This document shows, one piece after another, positions 28,553 to 36,639 of a stretch of 37,185 bases of DNA; positions within the stretch are counted from its first letter, which is position 1, and the number at the start of each line of letters is the position of its first letter. The translations under genes and the position numbers were made by a program. The stretch covers positions 1 to 37,185 of the forward strand of contig SSFW01000024.1 of assembly GCA_008015595.1 (NCBI GenBank). Direction: 5' to 3'. Below the pieces are notes generated by a model. It was not told the origin of the DNA, ran no database searches, and worked only from the letters and a program-made list of their open reading frames with translations. Origin of the DNA: Nitrosomonas sp. GTDB lineage: Bacteria > Pseudomonadota > Gammaproteobacteria > Burkholderiales > Nitrosomonadaceae.

Positions 28553-28611
28553 AGCTTATTTTATTTTTATAGTTAAAAAAAGTTGCATATCGATCAATCT
28601 AAGCTATGGCT
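28547..28611 (-). promoter_or_regulatory. 12-bp inverted repeat across nuoC stop and nuoD start
   Basis: In mRNA sense the arm AGCCATAGCTTA (28611-28600) contains two bases of the nuoC stop codon and pairs perfectly with TAAGCTATGGCT (28558-28547), which contains the nuoD start codon, leaving a 41-nt loop. The hairpin would hide the nuoD ATG unless a ribosome finishing nuoC opens it, a plausible translational-coupling device. It is not known to me from other nuo operons. Confidence 0.5.
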
Positions 28612-29221
28612 AATCACCATAATGTTCTTCACGAATAATATAAGGTGTTATTTCACGTGGCTCGATTGTGATGGGTTGATATATAACTCGTTTCTGATCT
28701 GGATCATATCGCATTTCAACATGACCAGATAACGGGAAATCTTTACGGAAGGGATTCCCAATAAACCCATAATCAGTAAGAATTCTCCGCAAATCAGGGT
28801 GGTTAACAAAAACTATTCCATATAAATCGAAAGCTTCGCGCTCGAACCAATTTGCTGAAGGCCAAATATCAATAACCGAATCAATCATAGGTAATTCATC
28901 ATCGTTAAGAAAAGATCTCACTCTTAAACGATGGTTATGTTTAATTGATAGTAAATGATAAACAACCGCAAACCGCCGACCCCCACGTGCTTTTCCTGCA
29001 AAATCAGCATTGGTATAAGTTGAATAGTCAACACCACACAGATCAATTAGCGTATCGAATGCTAAGTCAGGATGGTCGCGCAAAATTTTTGCGACATCCA
29101 ACAAATCTTGCGATTCCAGCACTACGGTTAACTCATTTAGATGAATTGCCTGATCTACTAATTTATTACTTAGAATATTAGCGATCGACGACGCAAGTTT
29201 TTCAGCGCGACTCATTGACAT
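28610..29221 (-). CDS. nuoC: NADH-quinone oxidoreductase subunit C
   Basis: A 203-residue, 30-kDa-type subunit of the connecting module. The signature [20 protein letters not shown] followed by [20 protein letters not shown] is fully present. It bridges NuoD and NuoG in the peripheral arm. The start could be the first Met or the third residue (MSMSRAEK); neither has a ribosome site. It starts 11 nt after nuoB and is followed by the 57-nt gap with the inverted repeat. Confidence 0.95.
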   Translation of the reverse strand: MSMSRAEKLASSIANILSNKLVDQAIHLNELTVVLESQDLLDVAKILRDHPDLAFDTLIDLCGVDYSTYTNADFAGKARGGRRFAVVYHLLSIKHNHRLRVRSFLNDDELPMIDSVIDIWPSANWFEREAFDLYGIVFVNHPDLRRILTDYGFIGNPFRKDFPLSGHVEMRYDPDQKRVIYQPITIEPREITPYIIREEHYGD

Positions 29222-29232
29222 AAAATTGGTAT

Positions 29233-29703
29233 TTAACGAGCGATAGTATTAGTTCTTTTTATCTTATTCTGCAATTGAAGAATACCATAAAGCAGTGCTT
29301 CTGCTGTTGGTGGACAGCCTGGAACATAAATATCAACGGGCACGATTCGATCACAACCACGTACGACTGAGTAAGAATAATGGTAATATCCGCCCCCATT
29401 GGCACACGATCCCATGGATATAACCCAGCGTGGCTCAGCCATTTGATCATATACTTTTCTTAAAGCAGGCGCCATTTTATTGCAGAGCGTCCCTGCTACT
29501 ATCATAACATCCGATTGTCGAGGGCTTGGTCTAAAAACAATCCCAAATCGATCAAGATCGTAACGCGAAGCCCCCGTTTGCATCATCTCAACCGCACAAC
29601 AAGCCAATCCAAAAGTCATTGGCCACATCGAGCCTGTACGACCCCAATTGATGACTGAATCTAAGCTTGTCGTTATAAATCCGCGATCTACAGTACTATC
29701 CAT
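29233..29703 (-). CDS. nuoB: NADH-quinone oxidoreductase subunit B
   Basis: A 156-residue subunit carrying the terminal 4Fe-4S cluster N2, which reduces quinone. Ligands are the adjacent pair C35-C36 ([10 protein letters not shown]), C100 ([10 protein letters not shown]) and C130 (VPGCPP). GTGGGA about 9 nt before the ATG acts as ribosome site, and the gene starts 4 nt after nuoA ends. Intact and typical of betaproteobacteria. Confidence 0.97.
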   Translation of the reverse strand: MDSTVDRGFITTSLDSVINWGRTGSMWPMTFGLACCAVEMMQTGASRYDLDRFGIVFRPSPRQSDVMIVAGTLCNKMAPALRKVYDQMAEPRWVISMGSCANGGGYYHYSYSVVRGCDRIVPVDIYVPGCPPTAEALLYGILQLQNKIKRTNTIAR

Positions 29704-29707
29704 AAAT

Positions 29708-30076
29708 TTAATCCCACTCTAAAGCGCCCTTTTTCCATTCGTAGATAAAACCCACGGTAAGAATGCCCAGAAATACCAACATAGCAACGAATCCAAAAAG
29801 TCCGATTTCTTCTAATACAACTGCCCAAGGAAACAAGAAAGCAATCTCTAGATCAAATAGAATGAATAAAATTGCGACCAAATAATACCGAACGTCAAAC
29901 TTCATCCTGGCGTCTTCAAAAGCGGAGAATCCACACTCATAAGGCGATAACTTTTCATCATCCGGATTATTTGGTGCTAAAAACCAGCCTGCCAACATTG
30001 ATAAAATGCCTATCAACAATCCAACAACAATAAAAAGCAATATTGGGAAATAATTACCAAGCATTGTATTAATCAT
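29708..30076 (-). CDS. nuoA: NADH-quinone oxidoreductase subunit A
   Basis: A 122-residue, three-helix membrane subunit, first gene of the operon. The loop [20 protein letters not shown] with its conserved Cys is involved in the active/deactive switch region of complex I, and [12 protein letters not shown] marks the second helix. A second Met at residue 5 (ATG at 30062-30064, beginning [11 protein letters not shown]) would match the usual NuoA start better; neither has a clear Shine-Dalgarno. The first start would leave only about 12 nt of leader behind the predicted transcript start. Confidence 0.94.
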   Translation of the reverse strand: MINTMLGNYFPILLFIVVGLLIGILSMLAGWFLAPNNPDDEKLSPYECGFSAFEDARMKFDVRYYLVAILFILFDLEIAFLFPWAVVLEEIGLFGFVAMLVFLGILTVGFIYEWKKGALEWD

Positions 30077-30095
30077 AAAAATTGATTTTATTCTT

Positions 30096-30123
30096 CTTAT
30101 ATTATTGACCTAAGGCAAGTCAA
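30096..30123 (-). promoter_or_regulatory. Promoter of the nuo operon
   Basis: On the minus strand TTGACT (-35, 30118-30123; five of six consensus) and TATAAG (-10, 30096-30101; five of six) are 16 nt apart. The predicted transcript start is near 30089. This is the best sigma70-like promoter in the region and is placed right before nuoA. Confidence 0.65.
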
Positions 30124-30189
30124 ATAAACCACTGCATAAATTTATGAGGGTATTGGAATTTGTTATCAAATACACCTTGTTATTTTTTA

Positions 30190-30216
30190 GTTAAGTTTAT
30201 GTTAAGTACTCTTAAG
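30190..30216. promoter_or_regulatory. Tandem GTTAAG repeats upstream of nuo
   Basis: GTTAAG at 30190-30195 and 30201-30206 are 11 bp apart, and CTTAAG follows at 30211-30216. Hexamers repeated once per helical turn are typical of tandem binding by OmpR/PhoP-type response regulators. The group lies about 67 bp upstream of the nuo -35, an activator-like position. The binding protein is unknown. Confidence 0.3.
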
Positions 30217-30604
30217 CATTTTATACCGAACAGGATAGTTATAACGCGATTTATCTAAAAAGATAACTAATTAGCGTTCAATATAACAACACTCTCCTCT
30301 TCTCATCAGCACCTTTAACACAAAAACTTAAGAGCACGTTGAGTAGAATGTTAACATAGGACTATTAACTACTCAAATGAAGGAATGCTAGAGTTGACTA
30401 GCTTATGACTATAAAGCTCCCTTCGTCTAATAAATTCAACATCGTATGAATCCTCGTATAACAACCACAAGCAGTTGAATTTTGTTTATTTATATCCTTA
30501 CAAGAGATTATTAAAAGCTAACACACCTAACCTTATTCACCATGCAATCAAACCGGAAAAATCAAAGTAATTCATAATCAAAGTAGTTATCTTCTTTTAA
30601 AATT

Positions 30605-30634
30605 TTGTTATCGCATCATAAGCGGTTGTTATAT
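30605..30634 (+). promoter_or_regulatory. Candidate promoter of the glrK-like operon
   Basis: TTGTTA (30605-30610) and TTATAT (30629-30634) are 18 nt apart, about 110 nt before the kinase start. Both boxes are only moderate matches. Confidence 0.25.
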
Positions 30635-30752
30635 ACTCAAAAAAATAGAGTGACCGATTGTAGTACGGCTATATAACTTATCAATCATTAAAGATTAAAG
30701 GTAAATATAGATATGAAGCTGAATTTCTTATTGAAATAATAGGATATCAACA

Positions 30753-32267
30753 ATGGGAATTTCTACTGATCCCGTCACAACTAAAACTACTAGCCGAAAA
30801 ACTGATTTTGCCTACCAAGCAGAATTAAGACACAACCCAAAATCCTTTCTGAAGTTAATCTTGCTTGGATTCTCAATTGTAGGCTTACCTTTGATTGCTG
30901 CTTTAGTTTATAGCGCGATTCGGATTGATCAATTAGCAGACCAAAGCCGGAATACAATTTATAGCGCTACGCAAATTACCTATGGAAGCAGTATACTCAT
31001 CGATGAAATCATCGTAATGGAGCGCAGTATTCAGCATGCTATTATTTTAGAAGACTCGTCTTTGCTCGAAAGTTATTTTAAAGCTCATGACAACTTTGAA
31101 AAAACCGCTACCACGCTATTAGAAGTCTCACCTTACATCGAGCAACAGCTTTTACTCGAGAAACTAAGACTGTATGAGACAAATATTTATCGTGAAATTC
31201 TTAATCTATCTGATACGCCTCAAGAATTTAAATATTTATTGGATCGCTTTGCCAGTTTGCTTATCCTTGCTCAGGACTTCTCCACAGACAATTATCAATT
31301 AATTGGCAGTAAAGTTAATGAAATGAGTGACTTAGCTCTACATGCCAGAACTTTGGTCGAATGGGAACTGCTCATCCTTATTCCATTTGTAATTTTACTT
31401 GCACTCATTTTTTCAGTTTTTATTGCCCGACCTCTTCGCCAAATCGATGAAGCAATCTATGATATGGGGCAAGGAAAGCTTTCACGCCCTGTGCGAGTTG
31501 ATGGACCTCAAAATCTTAAGTATTTAGGTTCTCGATTGGATTGGATGCGCCGCCGACTTCTCAAGCTTGAAGAACAGAAAATTCAGTTTCTACGTCATGT
31601 TTCGCATGAACTCAAAACACCTTTGAGTGCGATTCGTGAAGGTGTCAATCTTCTGGCGGAAGGAGTGGCCGGTGATCTTAACCAAAAACAAAACCAAATC
31701 ATTACTATTCTTCAAACGAGCAGTATCCAATTACAAAAACGTATTGAAGATTTGCTAAATTTTAGCGCACTCCAATCCAATAAAACTGCTTTAATAAAGC
31801 AACGTGCAAATCTAGCCTATATCATTACAGAAGTAATAAAAAACCAGAATCTTTCAATTCTTAGTCGGAAAATTAAAATCGATTTGAACTGCCCAAAATT
31901 AATTCTAGAATGTGATAAGCAGAAAATCAGCACCGTCATCGATAATTTACTTTCCAACGCTGTAAAATTCTCGCCAGAAGCAAGCTGCATAAAAATTCAT
32001 GCTAAGCAATTCGACCATACTATCTGGCTTGATATCATCGATTCAGGTGTTGGTGTTGATATCGCGGATGAAGATAAAATATTTGAACCCTTCTATCAAG
32101 GCCGCACAGCCCCCATTAGCAAAATTCGTGGAACAGGTCTTGGATTATCCATAGCGAGAGAATACGCATACGCTCATGGCGGGAATATCGAACTTATTCA
32201 ACATCCTGATGAACCCGGGGCCCATTTTCGTTTAACGCTTCCAGTTGTAGATCTTGAGGAACGATAA
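30753..32267 (+). CDS. glrK: GlrK/QseE-like sensor histidine kinase
   Basis: A 504-residue membrane kinase. A cytoplasmic lead of about 32 residues precedes the first helix (about 33-54); a helical periplasmic sensor region (55-203) and a second helix (204-225) lead to a HAMP segment, the HisKA dimerisation helix with phospho-acceptor H285 (RHVSHELKTPL), N box (DNLLSNAVKF, 397-406), G1 (DSGVGVD, 430-436) and G2 (GTGLGLS, 460-466). Order and neighbours (small lipoprotein, then sigma54-type regulator) match the glrK-qseG-glrR (qseEGF) operon of enterobacteria. AGGA sits 8 nt before the ATG. The signal sensed here is unknown, and the long N-terminal lead is unlike the E. coli protein. Confidence 0.83.
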   Translation: MGISTDPVTTKTTSRKTDFAYQAELRHNPKSFLKLILLGFSIVGLPLIAALVYSAIRIDQLADQSRNTIYSATQITYGSSILIDEIIVMERSIQHAIILEDSSLLESYFKAHDNFEKTATTLLEVSPYIEQQLLLEKLRLYETNIYREILNLSDTPQEFKYLLDRFASLLILAQDFSTDNYQLIGSKVNEMSDLALHARTLVEWELLILIPFVILLALIFSVFIARPLRQIDEAIYDMGQGKLSRPVRVDGPQNLKYLGSRLDWMRRRLLKLEEQKIQFLRHVSHELKTPLSAIREGVNLLAEGVAGDLNQKQNQIITILQTSSIQLQKRIEDLLNFSALQSNKTALIKQRANLAYIITEVIKNQNLSILSRKIKIDLNCPKLILECDKQKISTVIDNLLSNAVKFSPEASCIKIHAKQFDHTIWLDIIDSGVGVDIADEDKIFEPFYQGRTAPISKIRGTGLGLSIAREYAYAHGGNIELIQHPDEPGAHFRLTLPVVDLEER

Positions 32268-32810
32268 TTGGTAAATAACTTTAAGTTATTTGTATATTTT
32301 GCAATTATTTTTTCCATAACCGGATGTGCAATGCATCCCGTTCAGAAAGCAGAAATACCTGTGATTTATACTGAACAAACTGCGCCCTCTCCTCCGAGCG
32401 ATATCGAAAATTTAATGCTCTACTATCAAGCGCTGCAAGATAAAAAACCATTCGAACTTCAATGGGAATTCACTTATGCAAAACATCATTATCGAAATGA
32501 TAAAAATGCAGAAAACCGATTTAAATACATTCTTCTTGTTACTTTACCCAACACCAATTTCAGAGATACTTCTTTAGCATTGAATTTATTAACCAATTGG
32601 CCTGAGGATATTCCACTATCTCCTAATTTAATTAGTTTTAGAAAAATATTAATGACTTCTCTTAAGGACCGGCAATCTGCGAAATATAATAACCAAAGCC
32701 TTTTACAAAAATTAAAAGCTTCAGAAGGAAAAATCAAAGCGCTACAAGATAAAATCGATGCAATTAAAAGTATGGAAAGACAATTATTTCGAGGAAAGAT
32801 ACCCCAATGA
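32268..32810 (+). CDS. qseG: QseG-like lipoprotein between kinase and regulator
   Basis: A 180-residue protein starting at a TTG directly after the kinase stop, with GAGGA about 8 nt upstream. Residues 1-19 are a signal peptide ending in the lipobox ITGC, so C20 should be lipidated. The middle is helical, and the last 40 residues (QSLLQKLKASEGKIKALQDK and on) look like a coiled coil. Sequence similarity to E. coli QseG/YfhG cannot be judged by eye; the name rests on position, lipobox and coiled coil. In enterobacteria QseG is an outer-membrane lipoprotein that activates the kinase. Its ATGA end overlaps the regulator start. Confidence 0.65.
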   Translation: MVNNFKLFVYFAIIFSITGCAMHPVQKAEIPVIYTEQTAPSPPSDIENLMLYYQALQDKKPFELQWEFTYAKHHYRNDKNAENRFKYILLVTLPNTNFRDTSLALNLLTNWPEDIPLSPNLISFRKILMTSLKDRQSAKYNNQSLLQKLKASEGKIKALQDKIDAIKSMERQLFRGKIPQ

Positions 32811-34195
32811 GTAAATGTGATACGTTAACTGCAAAAAAAATCTTACTTGTTGATGATGATACCGATCTACTTGAATTATTATCAATACGCTTATCAGCCG
32901 CTGGATTTGAAACAATAACCACCAATAGTGCTGAAGCTGCAATAAATTGCCTAGATCTCACTCGCCCTCATCTTGTCATCAGCGATATGCAAATGAGTGG
33001 ATTAGATGGCATGGCCTTATTTGAACACATTCATCGTACAAACCCTACCTTACCCGTTATCATTTTAACTGCCTACGGCACCATCCCAGATGCTGTCAAT
33101 GCCGTACAGCGGGGTATTTTTGGCTATCTTACAAAACCTTATGATCCTAAAACATTACTTGATCAAGTTGACCAAGCGCTCCGGCTATCATGTACCAATT
33201 CAGTTAACGACCAAACTGAAGCTTCATGGCGAAAAACGATTATTACCCAAAGCGCAGAAGTTGAAGATTTGCTCACGAAAGTTGAGCTTGTCGCAGATGG
33301 AGATGCGAGTGTATTACTTAATGGGGAAAGTGGCGTTGGAAAAGAACTGTTTGCGCGAGCGATTCATCAAGCCTCAAAGCGCGCAAATCAGCCTTTTGTA
33401 ACAATTAACTGTGCTGCTATTCCAGAACAATTACTCGAGTCTGAATTATTTGGTCACGTCAAAGGTGCCTTTACAGGCGCCATTAGAGATCACAAAGGAT
33501 TGTTTCAATTAGCAGAAGGGGGAACGTTATTTTTAGACGAAATTGGAGATATGCCCCTCCTTCTTCAAGTTAAATTATTACATGCCCTGCAAGAAAGAGT
33601 GATTCGACCTGTAGGATCGATGCAGACTGTTCCTATCAATGTACGGATTATCTCTGCCACACACCGCGATCTCAAGGAAGGTATTGCCGAAGGCGTGTTT
33701 CGAGAAGATCTTTATTATCGATTATATGTGGTCGGCTTAACGATCCCCTCGCTAACCCAACGTCGTGAAGATATCCCACTACTCGCCAATCATTTTCTTA
33801 GGTTATTTGCGAATAAATATGAAAAAAATATTAATGGATTTGCGCCTGAAGCAATTAATTTTCTGCTTAGCGCCGCTTGGCCTGGTAATGTTAGACAATT
33901 AATGAATGTAATCGAACAAAGTGTTGTGTTATGTGCGGTTCAAATCATTCCCTATGATCTAGTTTATGATGCCATGCACAAAGAAGAAACTCAGTTGATT
34001 TCATTTGAAGAAGCACGCAGACAGTTTGAGAGAGACTATTTAGTACGATTACTGAAAATTACTTCAGGCAATGTCACTCAAGCGGCCAAGCTCGCTAAAA
34101 GGAACCGTACAGAATTTTATAAACTATTACAACGACACCAACTCGATTTTACGCTCTACAAACAACAGGAAAAACTGAAGGGGGCTTATTCTTAG
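32807..34195 (+). CDS. glrR: GlrR/QseF-like sigma54-dependent response regulator
   Basis: A 462-residue NtrC-family activator. Receiver domain with D16-D18, phospho-acceptor D60, T88 and K110; AAA+ domain with Walker A GESGVGKE (173-180), the sigma54-contacting GAFTGA loop (220-225) and Walker B GGTLFLDE (238-245); C-terminal Fis-type helix-turn-helix (SGNVTQAAKLAKRNRTEFYK, about 425-444). RNRTEFYKLLQRHQL near the end is close to GlrR. Phosphorylated by the upstream kinase, it should activate -24/-12 promoters. Its targets are not visible; the polysaccharide genes just downstream are one possibility. Confidence 0.88.
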   Translation: MSKCDTLTAKKILLVDDDTDLLELLSIRLSAAGFETITTNSAEAAINCLDLTRPHLVISDMQMSGLDGMALFEHIHRTNPTLPVIILTAYGTIPDAVNAVQRGIFGYLTKPYDPKTLLDQVDQALRLSCTNSVNDQTEASWRKTIITQSAEVEDLLTKVELVADGDASVLLNGESGVGKELFARAIHQASKRANQPFVTINCAAIPEQLLESELFGHVKGAFTGAIRDHKGLFQLAEGGTLFLDEIGDMPLLLQVKLLHALQERVIRPVGSMQTVPINVRIISATHRDLKEGIAEGVFREDLYYRLYVVGLTIPSLTQRREDIPLLANHFLRLFANKYEKNINGFAPEAINFLLSAAWPGNVRQLMNVIEQSVVLCAVQIIPYDLVYDAMHKEETQLISFEEARRQFERDYLVRLLKITSGNVTQAAKLAKRNRTEFYKLLQRHQLDFTLYKQQEKLKGAYS

Positions 34196-34403
34196 CTTTC
34201 GTAATAACAAATCAAAAGCACTGCTAACTTGACTGTTGTAAAAACTATAGCCTTTACTGATGACTACAGGATGAACATAAAAGGTCATCAAGTATTCTGA
34301 TCATAATTTTCTAGTTTTTTTAAAACAAACTACTTGTTGCTGCTTAACTAAGTTGCAACATAACAAAGTATAAGCTACCAAAAACTAATAGGAACTCTAT
34401 ATC

Positions 34404-35732
34404 GTGACAGGGGTTAAAGAATATTTACTTCGTGGCAGTTCATGGGCACTTTTTGGAAAGTTTGCTACTGTATTTCTCAATTTACTGCTGATGAGCGTAT
34501 TAACTCGAACATTACCGCCGGCAGAAATGGGTTTATATTTTCTAGCATTCAACCTGGCAACTTTCTTTTCAATTATAGGTCGTGGCGGATTAGAAAATAC
34601 CTTATTACGCTTTATTGCTCAAACCAATGAGCCTAGTCAATCTGCTCGATTAAAAAGCGTTTTAATAAAAGGAAGTATTTTATCTCTTGCAGTAATTCTT
34701 CTGACACTCTTTATAGCAATCATTTCAATTCCTTGGCTAAGCAATAACTTATTCCACTCTGAACGACTAGCTTCAATTACATACCTGATTGCGATATGGT
34801 CAGCCTTATTAGCAATACAATTTGTCACCGGAGAGGTATTTCGTGGTTTTCAAGAAATTAAAAAAGCAATATGGTTTGGGGGATTATTGGCAGCAATAAT
34901 TAGTGTTATTTTACTATCCTTAGGCTACTGGCTTGATTTATCACTATTCCTCTCAACAGCTGTCACGGTTCTTATTGTTGCGATTGTTATCAGCAATAGT
35001 CTTGCCCTATTCTCGTTATTTCAGAAAACAAAACCTTTGGAGCAGAGTAACGCTAACCTTATTAGCTATAAAGAGTTAATTAACCATTCTTGGCCATTAT
35101 TGATTAATGCGCTAACATTATTTCTACTCTCCCAATCTGACCTTTGGCTATTAGGTACTTTTGCCAGTGAGAAAGAAGTTGCAATTTATGGAGCAGCTAG
35201 TCGCCTAGTATTGCTAACAGCAATGTCACTAGCAATCGTAAATGCTGTAGTTCCCCCACTTATTGCGCGAATGCATATACAAAATGATATGCCTCACCTA
35301 GAAAATTTACTACGCACTGTGGCAACACTTGCAGCAATACCGGCTCTTATTGTACTTGCTCTATTCATCTTTTTCTCTGAACCGATCATGACTATCATTT
35401 ATGGTGAATATTATCAGGCAGGAAGCACAGTGTTACTTATACTTTGTATTGGCCAGATAGCAAATGTATTAGTTGGATCGTGTGGATACACTCTTATAAT
35501 GACAGGACATCGTAATACAATGATGGTGATTTCCCTTATATCTGCTTTAGTGGCAATAACATTGGGTATTGTCTTAGTTCATTTTTATGGTGTAATTGGC
35601 CTTGCAGGTGCTTATGCTTTTGCATTAACTTCACAACAAATAGCTATGTGGCTTGTTGTTAGATTGAAATGCGGGATATGGACTCATGCAGGAATCAATT
35701 TTTTTCAGCCCTCTATCTTCTTTAAGAAATAA
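34404..35732 (+). CDS. Oligosaccharide flippase family protein (Wzx/MATE-like)
   Basis: A 442-residue protein with about 12-14 membrane helices over its whole length, beginning with the standard flippase opening (YLLRGSSWALFGKFATVFLN) that includes the conserved GSSWALFGK motif. The polysaccharide transport family flips lipid-linked glycan units to the periplasmic face. The start is a GTG with GGAA some 9 nt upstream, 208 nt after the response regulator, a gap with only weak hairpins. The sulfotransferase gene follows after 13 nt, so they share a transcript. Substrate unknown. Confidence 0.85.
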   Translation: MTGVKEYLLRGSSWALFGKFATVFLNLLLMSVLTRTLPPAEMGLYFLAFNLATFFSIIGRGGLENTLLRFIAQTNEPSQSARLKSVLIKGSILSLAVILLTLFIAIISIPWLSNNLFHSERLASITYLIAIWSALLAIQFVTGEVFRGFQEIKKAIWFGGLLAAIISVILLSLGYWLDLSLFLSTAVTVLIVAIVISNSLALFSLFQKTKPLEQSNANLISYKELINHSWPLLINALTLFLLSQSDLWLLGTFASEKEVAIYGAASRLVLLTAMSLAIVNAVVPPLIARMHIQNDMPHLENLLRTVATLAAIPALIVLALFIFFSEPIMTIIYGEYYQAGSTVLLILCIGQIANVLVGSCGYTLIMTGHRNTMMVISLISALVAITLGIVLVHFYGVIGLAGAYAFALTSQQIAMWLVVRLKCGIWTHAGINFFQPSIFFKK

Positions 35733-35745
35733 AGAGCAAGAAATC

Positions 35746-36639
35746 ATGATTGAAAAACCAAGAGTACCTGACATATATATAATTGGTGCCCAAAAATCTG
35801 GAACCACCACATTGTACGATTGGCTTTCACAACACCCACAAATTTACGGACATCCACTTGCAAAGGATTATCCTTTCTTTAGTAGTAGCCAAACCTTCAA
35901 GGAAGGTTTATCGCAATTTTCTTCGTTTCTGAAAAAAGCACCAAAAAATACTCTAGCTCTTGGTGGTGAAGCAAACGCAATGTACTCATCATCAAGTATA
36001 CAGAGAATGCAAGAGGTAATACCTTTTGCTTACTTAATCGCGATTCTGCGTGAACCTGTAATTCGCGCCTATTCTGCATATACATATGCTATTGAACGCT
36101 TGATGGAAAATAGACCTTTTGGCCAAGCGATTAGTGAAGAATTACAAGGATTAGTATATGAACCAACTGATGCGCTTCAGCGTGATTACCTTGGTCATGG
36201 TCATTATGCACAACAGTTGCGTGAGGTATTTCAGTTCTTCCCAAGAGAACGTGTCAAAATTGTCTTTTTCGAAAATTTAAAGGCGGACCCTATAACTGAG
36301 CTCAAAGCAATCTTTGAGTTTTTAGATATAAAGAATGACTTCATTCCTGATCTAAGTATTCGCAATGAAACCAAAGGGAGTCATCGTAGCAAATGGCTTA
36401 CTAAACTTACATATGCCAAGCCTTCTTCTGAAAAATTACGAAAACTAGGTAAATTACTTGTACCATTTTCAATACGCACGTCAATAAGGCAAAAGTTAGC
36501 TGAGTTTAATCGCATTGAAGCTCCAAAACCTGAATTCCCTGATGATGTTCGTTCCTTGCTGCGAGAATATTACAAAAAAGAAATCACCGCACTTGAATCT
36601 TTACTCGACAAAGAAATTAATGTATGGCACACAAACTAA
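35746..36639 (+). CDS. Sulfotransferase family protein
   Basis: Starting at the ATG 35746-35748 gives 297 residues; a longer in-frame extension upstream would overlap the flippase gene and lacks support. YIIGAQKSGTTTLYDWL (about 9-25) is the 5'-phosphosulfate loop that binds PAPS, with the catalytic Lys, and LREPVIRAYSAYTY is the 3'-phosphate-binding motif with its Arg and Ser. This is the heparan-sulfate/NodH-like branch that sulfates sugar hydroxyls using PAPS. Between a flippase and a secreted glycoside hydrolase it most likely decorates a cell-surface or secreted polysaccharide. The stop lies 16 nt inside the next gene. Confidence 0.85.
   Translation: MIEKPRVPDIYIIGAQKSGTTTLYDWLSQHPQIYGHPLAKDYPFFSSSQTFKEGLSQFSSFLKKAPKNTLALGGEANAMYSSSSIQRMQEVIPFAYLIAILREPVIRAYSAYTYAIERLMENRPFGQAISEELQGLVYEPTDALQRDYLGHGHYAQQLREVFQFFPRERVKIVFFENLKADPITELKAIFEFLDIKNDFIPDLSIRNETKGSHRSKWLTKLTYAKPSSEKLRKLGKLLVPFSIRTSIRQKLAEFNRIEAPKPEFPDDVRSLLREYYKKEITALESLLDKEINVWHTN

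Larger units (their letters stand above)
30077..30752. other. 676-nt divergent intergenic region between nuoA and the sensor kinase
   Basis: Besides the nuo promoter and GTTAAG repeats it holds a two-part hairpin (AACGC at 30243-30247 with GCGTT at 30274-30278, enclosing TTATCT-AAAA-AGATAA at 30251-30266). A tiny 8-codon ORF with weak AAAGG (30713-30739, MKLNFLLK) precedes the kinase gene. I see no tRNA, no long ORF and no -24/-12 sigma54 promoter on either strand. Its length leaves room for a small RNA, but none can be shown from sequence alone. Confidence 0.4.

Noticed and set aside
30713-30739. 8-codon ORF MKLNFLLK before the sensor kinase
   Set aside because: The ribosome site is weak and the ORF is too short to separate from chance.
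34336-34360. TTGCA string before the flippase as a sigma54 promoter
   Set aside because: The matching -24 GG element is missing at the required spacing; only a weak 6-bp inverted repeat is present.
35686-35745. Upstream in-frame start adding 20 residues to the sulfotransferase
   Set aside because: It overlaps the flippase coding region, the added residues look like no sulfotransferase N-terminus, and the later ATG places the PAPS loop at the usual position.
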